Below are positions 1-6,849 of a stretch of DNA of 8,579 nucleotides, in pieces. Below the pieces are notes generated by a model. That model ran no database searches. It had not been told where the DNA came from and saw only the letters and a list, made by a program, of their open reading frames with translations. The stretch spans positions 1 through 8,579 of the forward strand of contig CAJOQO010000021.1 of assembly GCA_905236545.1 (NCBI GenBank). Direction: 5' to 3'. The position numbers were made by a program, and so were the translations under genes. The first letter of the stretch is position 1. Every line of letters starts with the position of its first letter. Origin of the DNA: an uncultured Lachnospiraceae bacterium (GTDB taxonomy: Bacteria; Bacillota; Clostridia; Lachnospirales; Lachnospiraceae).

Positions 1-1272
1 TTATCCCTGGCTTACCTGATCGTCTTCCCGCTGGGCATGCTCATGAGCACGACTGTGGTGAAGCGGACCAGGAAGATGGCAAAGGACCGTGCGCGCGCAC
101 TGGGGAGCCTTTCCGCCAGGGTGGCGGACACGTGCGATTCCCATCCCGTGGTCAAGGCGTACGGATGCGAGGAGCCGCTGCTGAAGGAGTTTGATACGCT
201 TCTGGAGGGTTTTGACAAAGCAAACCGCGGAACCCAGTTCCTGACGGGACTGATCCCTGTATCGCTCACAGCGGTGAATAATATCAGCTACATTGTGTGC
301 AGCATTCTGAGCGGATACCTGGTGCTCAAAGGCGCTCTTACGCTCGGAGAATTTCAGGCGTTCCTGCTCTTCGGCAATATGCTGATCTCGCCCGTACTCA
401 CGATCTCAGCCGGCGTCAATACCATTCAGCAGGGGATGGCCTGCGCGGAGAGGATCTACGAACTGCTGGACGAGACCGAAGAAGAGAACGAGGACCAGAA
501 AGCACAGCTGGATGTGAAGGGGCTGAAAGGCGCCATTGAGTTTGAACATGTGCGGTTCTCCTATGAGGAGAACCATCCGCTTATGCGGGATGTCAGCTTT
601 TCTGTCCGTCCCGGCATGACGGTGGCAATTGTCGGTCCCACCGGAGCCGGCAAGACGACGCTCGTCAACCTGCTGATGCGTTTTTATGAGATACAGGGCG
701 GCGCGATCCGGATTGACGGAGTCGATGTGCGCTCCCTGAACCGGCGTTCGCTGAGGGAGGCGGCCGGGATCGTTCTTCAGGACAGCTGGATCTTTGACGG
801 AACGATCCGGGACAATATCAGCTATGGCCTTAAGGACGCCACAGACGGACAGATCAGGGAGACAGCCCGGCTGACGTGGTGCGACGGCTTTATCGGGAGG
901 CTGTCGGATGGATACGATACCCACGTAAGCGATGAGTCGGCTGCTCTTTCCGCCGGAGAGCGCCAGCTCCTTTCGATCGCGCGGGCTGCTCTGGCGGACC
1001 GGAGGATCCTGATTCTGGATGAGGCAACCTCCCAGGTGGACGCCCGGACGGAATACGTGATCACAAAAGCCATGGAACAGCTGATGAAGGGCCGTACCTG
1101 CTTCGTAATTGCGCATCGTCTGTTTACGATACGCAGCGCCGATCTGATCCTGTACATGGAAGACGGTGATGTGGCGGAGACCGGTACCCATGAACAGCTG
1201 ATGAAACTTGGAGGGAAATACGCAGCGCTGTACGCGGCGGCGTCGGACGCGATGGAGGCTCAGGCTCACTAA
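1..1272 (+). CDS. ABC exporter, fused membrane and ATPase domains (5' end missing)
   Basis: The reading frame is open from base 1 to the TAA at 1270-1272 (423 visible residues), so the gene begins before the window; the first ATG, at 37, is internal. The visible part starts in a hydrophobic membrane segment (about 1-45), followed by the coupling region and further membrane segments around 241-333 and 358-410. The ATPase domain is complete: Walker A GPTGAGKTT (634-660), Q-loop near 772-783, signature LSAGERQ (946-966), Walker B with catalytic glutamate ILILDE (1006-1023), and the H-loop histidine (1114-1116). This is the MsbA/MdlB-type exporter layout, which works as a homodimer or as half of a heterodimer in the inner membrane and pumps lipids, peptides or drugs outward with ATP. 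The site is canonical, so this half should hydrolyse ATP. It lies 66 nt before the NRPS gene on the same strand with no visible terminator, so export of the NRPS-linked product is a reasonable inference. The true substrate is unknown. Confidence 0.95.
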   Translation, partial: LSLAYLIVFPLGMLMSTTVVKRTRKMAKDRARALGSLSARVADTCDSHPVVKAYGCEEPLLKEFDTLLEGFDKANRGTQFLTGLIPVSLTAVNNISYIVCSILSGYLVLKGALTLGEFQAFLLFGNMLISPVLTISAGVNTIQQGMACAERIYELLDETEEENEDQKAQLDVKGLKGAIEFEHVRFSYEENHPLMRDVSFSVRPGMTVAIVGPTGAGKTTLVNLLMRFYEIQGGAIRIDGVDVRSLNRRSLREAAGIVLQDSWIFDGTIRDNISYGLKDATDGQIRETARLTWCDGFIGRLSDGYDTHVSDESAALSAGERQLLSIARAALADRRILILDEATSQVDARTEYVITKAMEQLMKGRTCFVIAHRLFTIRSADLILYMEDGDVAETGTHEQLMKLGGKYAALYAAASDAMEAQAH

Positions 1273-1323
1273 CGAAACAGCAGGTCATTTTGTCAGTGAG
1301 TTTAACAGGAAATCTATACAGAC

Positions 1324-1333
1324 GAGGAGAGGA
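1324..1333 (+). promoter_or_regulatory. Ribosome binding site of the NRPS gene
   Basis: The purine run GAGGAGAGGA contains AGGAG at 1325-1329, nine bases before the ATG at 1339. Stops in the same frame at 1297-1299 (TGA) and 1303-1305 (TAA) exclude a much longer N-terminus. The 66-nt gap between the ABC gene and this start shows no hairpin with a T-run and no well-spaced promoter, which supports read-through from the ABC gene. Confidence 0.8.
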
Positions 1334-1338
1334 AGAGC

Positions 1339-4300
1339 ATGAATAACAGAAATGACCGGATCAGAACGACCTCGGGACTGATGTTTAAGGGGGAGAAATA
1401 CTGTCTCGTCAGGTATTCGATCCAATGGAAGATCACCCTTAACCAGGAGATCGACCGCAGGCGTATGCAGGAGGCGCTTGATGCCGCGCTGCAGGTCTGT
1501 CCTTATATGGGGATGGGCATGACGATGGAAGAGGGCGGCATGTGGTATGTTCCGAACTTGACTCCGGCAGTTCTTTTTGATGAGATGCCGGAGCGGCTGG
1601 GCGGGGAAGAGACAGGCGGCCATCTGTTCTGCCTGGTGTGCGGCAGGCGGGATCTGCATCTGGCGGTGCATCATGGCCTGACGGACGGAACGGGTACAAG
1701 GTGGTTTCTGGAGGCGCTTCTGACGGCCTATTACGGAGACGATCCGGCCTCCTCCGGCGCATCGGGGAATAAGGACGCTGCGGACCGCGCCGTTGACCTG
1801 GTGGAGATGTCCAGGGGATTGGCGGAGGATTCTGTTCCCGGAACAGGGATGCCGGAGCGGTATTTCAAATTCCCCGGCGCGGATGAGGGGGACAGGACAC
1901 AGAGCACCCTGGCGGTATTCTCGGGAGCGGAGCTTCAGACGTTCTGCAGGGAGCACGGATGCTCGGTCACAGACGCCATGGTGACTTTTCTTTCCATGGC
2001 GATTCAGCGTACGTATCCCGAAAACAGCGCCCCGGTCTGTGTGAGATGCCCGATTGACAGCAGGAGGATCCTCGGGGCTCCGGATACGTTCCTGAACGCG
2101 AGCCTGCCGCAGGCACTGACAGGCGTGGAAGCTTCCAGAGCAGCCGATGGCCGGGTGGATGAGATCCTCCGGGAGGTTGACCGGCAGATCGGATCCCAGA
2201 AGGACAGGGAATGTGTGGCCAGGTTCAGCCGCCTCATCGGAGAATGGCTCAGGCATGAGCCTTCCCGGGACGTCAAAGGCGTCATGGATCTCTTTTCAGC
2301 ACCGATCGTTTTCAGCAGGATCAGGCTTCAGCCGGCACAGCAGGCTGCCGGACATATCATCGGAGCGGAGTTTCATGCTTACGCGGGCGTGCCCCTGATG
2401 GTTACCCTGATTACCGCAGGAAACCTCTGCTATCTTACCTTTGACCAGAGCTTTGAAGAGACAGCGTATCAGGATGCCCTGCAGGAGGTGATGGAGGCGT
2501 GCGGGATCGGGCTGAGCCTGTTCGGAAGACTGGCCCGTGCTCCCCGCTTTATGGACCGTATGGCCGGGATCGTACGGCGCTATGGCAGCCGCCCGGCTCT
2601 CGTCGATGAGAAGCGGACTCTGACCTATGCGGATCTGGACCGGGAATCCGGGAAGATTTACCATTATCTGAAGAGACACGGCGTGGGCAGAGAGTCGATG
2701 GTTCAGGTCGTGATGCCGCGCTGTGCAGCCTTCTATTCCTGCCTGGGAGGGGTTCTGCGCGCCGGAGCTGCCTTTGTCCCCCTGGAGGATACCTATCCCG
2801 CGCAGCGGATCGCTTTTATCCGGGAGGATGCCGCATGCAGCTGTGTGCTCGATGAAACGCTGTATGAGCAGATCATGGAGCAGGAGGAGTATCTGCCCGG
2901 TTATGAAAAGACAGAGGTTCATGATGCCTGTTATGCAGTCTACACCTCCGGCTCTACCGGAAACCCGAAGGGAGTGCTGCATGAATACGGCAGCCTGGAT
3001 GCCGGTGCCGCTGAAGTGCCGGAAAGAGACGAATATCCGGAGCTGCAGGAGGGAGAGATGGAGCCCTTCTACTTTGCCGCGATGGTTGTTTACGGCATTC
3101 CCCGCTTCCTGAGCGCTGTTACCGTCCACATCATCAGGCGGGACGTGGTCCGCAACCTCAGCCTCCTCGCTTCTTTTATCGAGGATCACAGGATCGAGAA
3201 GATCTTTATGACGCCCTCTTACGTGCGGATGTATCGTCATCCTGCGCCGAGCCTGAAGGAAGTCGTCGTCGCAGGGGAGCCGGCCAGTGAGGTGTATTTT
3301 CCGGGCGGGGTGCCCGTCATTCACAATACCTACGGCATGTCGGAGGCAGGCTTCCTGATTGCCGGAACCATTCTGGAGCACGCGTATGCCACCGCGCCTG
3401 TCGGAATCTCTCTGATGCCGTATTCGGATCTGCATCTGGAGGACGAAGAGGGAAGGCGGATCATCGGACCGGGAAAGGGCGAGCTGTGTTACAGAAGCCT
3501 CTTCTTGCGGGAGTACATCAACCAGCCGGAGAAGACAGCCCATGCCATCAGGGACGGGGTCTTTCATTCCAATGACCTGGTCAGCAGGGATGAGAGCGGA
3601 CTGTATTATGTTATCGGCCGTCTGGACGATATGTTCAAGATCAATGGAAACCGGGTCGAGCCTGCCGAGATCGAACGGAGGGTGCGTGAGGCCACCGGCC
3701 TGGAGGAGGTTGTGGCAAGAGGCTTTACAGGCACGGGACGGGCGTTCATCTGTGTCTATTTCCTGAAGGAGGAGGCTCAGCGCCTGAAGATCTGGGACGG
3801 GGAAAAGCTTACCTGCAGCCTGGAGAGTCTGCACGAACATCTGCCGGATTATATGATTCCTTCCCATTACATGGCATTGGACGAGTTCCCCCACAATGCG
3901 AACGGCAAGCTTGTGAGAAAGCAGCTTCCGGAGCCGGAGATGGGAACCGTCAGACAGACGTATACAGCGCCGGAGGGGGAGAAGGAAAAACTGCTGTGCA
4001 GTCTGATGGAGAAGGCGCTGCATCTGGACAGGGTAGGCGCCGAGGACGACTTTTACGAGATCGGCGGAGATTCCATGGGAGCAATCGTCCTGCTGGGACT
4101 GTGCGCGGACGCAGGAGTCGAGCTCCCGCTTTCCGTGCTGTATCAGAACAGGACGGCGCGCAATCTGGCAAAAGCCTGGGAGGCAGGACAGATTTCTTCG
4201 GGCAATCTGGGCGAGCTGTCACGCGCTGCCATGAGCCGTCCGCAGCCGATACTGTATGAACAGCTGGAGCATCTGCGCCAGCTTGAGGAACAGCCGGACG

Positions 4301-5466
4301 CACTTACCTACAATATCCCGCAGCTTTTCAAGCTTAAGGAAGGGGTGAACCTTGCCAGCCTGCGCACCGCTCTTGACAGGGTGTTCCGCGCGCATCCGGT
4401 GCTCTTATCCTTCTTCCGGAAAACGGACGGAGCGTGGTATCAGGTATTTGACGCGCATCTGTTTGAGCCGACGCAGATCATCACAATGTCTGATGAAGCG
4501 TTTGAGAGGGAGAAGGATCACCTTGTCCGGCCTTTCGATGGACCGGGAAAGGCGCTTCACCGCCGTGCGCTCTATCACACGGATTCGGCGGATTATCTGT
4601 TCTGGGATTTTCATCACAGCATTGCGGACGGAACCTCGCTTACGCTGATGAGGGAACAGGTCTGGCTGTGCTATGAGGATGCGGATTATCCGATCCCTGA
4701 GGATTATTATCCGTATTTCCTTGAGCAGCTCGGAAAGACACAGCGCGATGAGACGGCGCCGGTAAACCGGGAGGCGAAGGAGTTCTATGACAAACGTTTC
4801 GATACTGCCCCCGGTACGCTGGTTCTCACGCCGGATCTCACGGGGCCGGACGGGAAGAACGCGATCCTGACGGGACATCGGGAGCAGAGAAGAACGCAGG
4901 ATGGAGGAAGCGCCCTGTTTCTGGCGGCAACGGTGATGGCGGCGGCCGGGCTGAACGCCGGGAAAAAAGCGCTGGTTTATTCAGCCTATCATGGCCGGGA
5001 TCAGGAAGCGAAGAGACAGGCTGTGGGCATGTTCGCCACTTACGTTCCGGTGTATCTTGATATGGGCAGAGCATGGACAGCAGAGGAGATCCTGAATGAG
5101 GTCCGGGAGCAGCTCAATTTTGGCCTTGCCCACTGCGTATATCCATTTCGACAGCAGCATCCTGCGTCATCCTGCAATACGGTGGTATTCAATTATCAGA
5201 AGGATACGTTTGACCTTGGGCCTCTTTCGGCCATTATTGCAGAGCGCGTGCCCATGAAGATGGGGCAGGACAATCAGGTGGTCACCGGTCTGATCGACAT
5301 AAGGGGAAATGAATCCCTTACCTGGTACTGCGGGTACAATACCGGATGGTATTCAAAGGAGCGGATAGAGGCCTTCCACGCATCCTTCCGGGAGGCGGCA
5401 GCGCGGCTTCTGGAAACGGAAGAGAAAACAGATGCGCCGGAGAAGGAGAAGGGGGAAGAATGCTGA
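1339..5466 (+). CDS. Single-module NRPS: C-like acyltransferase, A, PCP, C domain; no thioesterase
   Basis: This 1375-residue cytosolic megasynthase loads an acid as acyl-AMP, ties it to a phosphopantetheine arm and condenses it. Residues about 1-400 are a condensation-superfamily acyltransferase with active-site HHGLTDG (111-117). The adenylation domain (about 405-870) has A3 YTSGSTGNPKGV (535-546), A5 NTYGMSEAG (663-671), A7 Asp746, the A8 hinge starting GRLDD (760) and catalytic Lys857 in NANGK. The carrier domain (about 875-950) has GGDS with phosphopantetheine Ser912. A second condensation domain (about 965-1360) has HHSIADG (1092-1098) and a late GRD...VGMF motif (1219-1232). All active sites look intact. 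By ungapped alignment to GrsA, Ala580 replaces the Asp235 that binds the alpha-amino group, so the substrate may not be an alpha-amino acid. The protein ends in a charged tail after the C domain, with no thioesterase or reductase, so release probably occurs by condensation onto an acceptor or onto a partner synthetase. No MbtH or phosphopantetheinyl transferase is in the window. Confidence 0.93.
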   Translation: MNNRNDRIRTTSGLMFKGEKYCLVRYSIQWKITLNQEIDRRRMQEALDAALQVCPYMGMGMTMEEGGMWYVPNLTPAVLFDEMPERLGGEETGGHLFCLVCGRRDLHLAVHHGLTDGTGTRWFLEALLTAYYGDDPASSGASGNKDAADRAVDLVEMSRGLAEDSVPGTGMPERYFKFPGADEGDRTQSTLAVFSGAELQTFCREHGCSVTDAMVTFLSMAIQRTYPENSAPVCVRCPIDSRRILGAPDTFLNASLPQALTGVEASRAADGRVDEILREVDRQIGSQKDRECVARFSRLIGEWLRHEPSRDVKGVMDLFSAPIVFSRIRLQPAQQAAGHIIGAEFHAYAGVPLMVTLITAGNLCYLTFDQSFEETAYQDALQEVMEACGIGLSLFGRLARAPRFMDRMAGIVRRYGSRPALVDEKRTLTYADLDRESGKIYHYLKRHGVGRESMVQVVMPRCAAFYSCLGGVLRAGAAFVPLEDTYPAQRIAFIREDAACSCVLDETLYEQIMEQEEYLPGYEKTEVHDACYAVYTSGSTGNPKGVLHEYGSLDAGAAEVPERDEYPELQEGEMEPFYFAAMVVYGIPRFLSAVTVHIIRRDVVRNLSLLASFIEDHRIEKIFMTPSYVRMYRHPAPSLKEVVVAGEPASEVYFPGGVPVIHNTYGMSEAGFLIAGTILEHAYATAPVGISLMPYSDLHLEDEEGRRIIGPGKGELCYRSLFLREYINQPEKTAHAIRDGVFHSNDLVSRDESGLYYVIGRLDDMFKINGNRVEPAEIERRVREATGLEEVVARGFTGTGRAFICVYFLKEEAQRLKIWDGEKLTCSLESLHEHLPDYMIPSHYMALDEFPHNANGKLVRKQLPEPEMGTVRQTYTAPEGEKEKLLCSLMEKALHLDRVGAEDDFYEIGGDSMGAIVLLGLCADAGVELPLSVLYQNRTARNLAKAWEAGQISSGNLGELSRAAMSRPQPILYEQLEHLRQLEEQPDALTYNIPQLFKLKEGVNLASLRTALDRVFRAHPVLLSFFRKTDGAWYQVFDAHLFEPTQIITMSDEAFEREKDHLVRPFDGPGKALHRRALYHTDSADYLFWDFHHSIADGTSLTLMREQVWLCYEDADYPIPEDYYPYFLEQLGKTQRDETAPVNREAKEFYDKRFDTAPGTLVLTPDLTGPDGKNAILTGHREQRRTQDGGSALFLAATVMAAAGLNAGKKALVYSAYHGRDQEAKRQAVGMFATYVPVYLDMGRAWTAEEILNEVREQLNFGLAHCVYPFRQQHPASSCNTVVFNYQKDTFDLGPLSAIIAERVPMKMGQDNQVVTGLIDIRGNESLTWYCGYNTGWYSKERIEAFHASFREAAARLLETEEKTDAPEKEKGEEC
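5443..5455 (+). promoter_or_regulatory. Ribosome binding site inside the NRPS 3' end
   Basis: The purine-rich stretch AAGGAGAAGGGGG lies inside the last NRPS codons, 4-11 bases before the ATG at 5460. It decides the start of the next gene, because that frame is open further upstream (another ATG lies at 5346, well inside the NRPS). The stop and start overlap as ATGCTGA (5460-5466), a usual sign of translational coupling. Confidence 0.7.
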
Positions 5467-6845
5467 ATCTGTGCGAGGTTCCTGAAAATGTGAATTACCG
5501 TCAGCTCCGGCATGGCCCCGGGGTCTTTCATGAGGCACTGGCGCATGTATGCGCGGGCGAGAGGCATTTTTGTGTGGCGGACGGGGACGGGCACGTTCTT
5601 TATGGTCTCGTTTATGAGGACAATCAGTCCTGGGCGGAGGCGAGCGAGCTGTATGTGCATTCGAAGCTCTTTGAAGAGATGCCGTTGTTCCCGCCCTACC
5701 TGACCTATGATGAGGAGAGACGGGAAGCCCTGTGTCTGGATCTGTTCCGGGATTATGACAGTGTCTGGTTTGAACAGGTGAGCGAATACAGTGTGGTTCT
5801 GGCCCGGATCCTGCTTGCGTATACGGACAAGACGGTGTTCTTTGCCGACGGGCGGATAGACTGGTTTATCCGCCCCCACACAAGGCTCGTCCGCAGCGAC
5901 CGTCCGCCTGCCGGAGCGCTTCCGGTCTTCGGCCGGTTTGTTCCGTCTTCTTTTGACGGGGATTTTACGCGGCTGGACGCCATGGTGCTGTTTCACCATG
6001 TCTTCTTCTTTCAATGGCTGACGCCCCTGGATCTGAAGGATGTAAAGTATGTGGAATTCCTGGTGCCCCGGACGGAGGGAATCGGAAGCATCCTGCTTGC
6101 CTACGGCCGCGGCATGGCATTTTTCGGAGCGAAGGGCATGCAGGTGACCCTGAAGCCGGGCTGTACCCGGTATCCGGATGAGATGCTTCGCAAATATGTG
6201 AAGCTTCCGTTCACCCCGGAGGATGCGGACGATACGAACACGATCCGGGTGGTGAATTATTACTCTGTCATGTATGCCAAGATGCTCAGGAGAAAGGGGG
6301 ATCTGGATCTGTCCGTCCTTCAGCCTTCTTTCCTGGAGGAAATGAAGGAATATGCGGATGCCGTGATCCGCGGCCGCCGTCTGCTGGGCGTCCTGCTGCG
6401 CGGCAGCGACTACGTTACGTCCGCCATGGGCGGAAGCAGCCGCCCGCGGAGCGTTGCCGATGTGGCGCCTGTCATCGCGCAGTGGTTTGAAGAGAACGGC
6501 TGCGACAAGATCTTTCTTGCGACCGAGGATGGCGATCTGCTCGATGGGATGCTGAGCGCTTTTGAAGGAAAGATCCTCTGCGTATCGCAGGAGCGCTACC
6601 GTGTCTCCGATTTCCGTGAGGAAATGACAACGATCAGTGAGCTTGACCGCGCCCGCCATCCCGGCAAAGAGTATGATGTATTTGTGGAAGATGCAACGGT
6701 GAATTATCTGTACGCCATCTATATGCTGTCCCGCTGTGAAGTATTTATGTATTCCTGCCATTGTGGAGGCGTATCGCTGGCGAGGCAGTTTAACGAGGAT
6801 CGGTTTGAAAAGCTGTACAGCTTTGCCGATGACGGAAAGGGATGA
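5460..6845 (+). CDS. Putative fucosyltransferase-like glycosyltransferase with uncharacterised N-terminal domain
   Basis: This is a 461-residue protein starting at the ATG that overlaps the NRPS stop; it has no signal peptide or clear membrane segment, so it is probably cytosolic. Residues about 200-455 resemble the GT-B fucosyltransferases of the NodZ/FUT8/protein O-fucosyltransferase type. Seen features are a GIGSILLAYGRG segment like the glycine-rich N-terminal strand of such enzymes, GVLLRGSDYV (310-319) in the place of the donor-binding HVRRTDY motif (Arg314, Asp317), IFLATEDGD (351-359), and LSRCEVFMYSCHCGG (423-437) at the place of the late Ser-containing motif. In that family the reaction is transfer of fucose from GDP-fucose; here the sugar, donor and acceptor are not known. 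Residues 1-200 are rich in aromatic and acidic residues and match no domain I recognise. Its position between the NRPS and the kinase-nucleotidyltransferase suggests it decorates the NRPS product or uses an activated sugar made next door. The family call is by motif resemblance only; another GT-B transferase or a catalytically altered relative is possible. Confidence 0.6.
   Translation: MLNLCEVPENVNYRQLRHGPGVFHEALAHVCAGERHFCVADGDGHVLYGLVYEDNQSWAEASELYVHSKLFEEMPLFPPYLTYDEERREALCLDLFRDYDSVWFEQVSEYSVVLARILLAYTDKTVFFADGRIDWFIRPHTRLVRSDRPPAGALPVFGRFVPSSFDGDFTRLDAMVLFHHVFFFQWLTPLDLKDVKYVEFLVPRTEGIGSILLAYGRGMAFFGAKGMQVTLKPGCTRYPDEMLRKYVKLPFTPEDADDTNTIRVVNYYSVMYAKMLRRKGDLDLSVLQPSFLEEMKEYADAVIRGRRLLGVLLRGSDYVTSAMGGSSRPRSVADVAPVIAQWFEENGCDKIFLATEDGDLLDGMLSAFEGKILCVSQERYRVSDFREEMTTISELDRARHPGKEYDVFVEDATVNYLYAIYMLSRCEVFMYSCHCGGVSLARQFNEDRFEKLYSFADDGKG
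6836..6841 (+). promoter_or_regulatory. Ribosome binding site of the nucleotidyltransferase-kinase gene
   Basis: AAAGGG lies eight bases before the ATG at 6850 and inside the last codons of the upstream gene, whose TGA is at 6843-6845. It supports the start at 6850 rather than the in-frame ATG at 6736, which would overlap the glycosyltransferase-like gene by over 100 bases. The four-base gap favours coupled translation. Confidence 0.6.
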
Positions 6846-6849
6846 GAGA

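Noticed and set aside
406..1269. 287-codon open frame on the minus strand opposite the ABC ATPase domain
   Set aside because: The plus strand carries every ABC ATPase motif here; the minus-strand translation shows no family features.
1290..1320. Possible sigma-70 promoter, TTGTCA and TATACA, before the NRPS gene
   Set aside because: The spacer is 19 bases, and the predicted start of transcription would fall inside the ribosome binding site at about 1327, leaving it unusable.
2296..4023. 575-codon open frame on the minus strand opposite the NRPS
   Set aside because: It lies wholly opposite a well-supported NRPS with intact motifs. Its translation is rich in His, Arg, Gln and Leu with no domain pattern, as is usual for shadows of GC-rich genes.
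5346..5459. Upstream in-frame ATG at 5346 as the start of the glycosyltransferase-like gene
   Set aside because: It would overlap the NRPS C domain by about 120 bases, has a translation unlike the rest of the protein, and the ATG at 5460 has a strong ribosome binding site.
5274..6761. 495-codon open frame on the minus strand opposite the glycosyltransferase-like gene
   Set aside because: It overlaps the plus-strand gene almost completely, has no recognisable motif, and would break the operon order; a compositional shadow.
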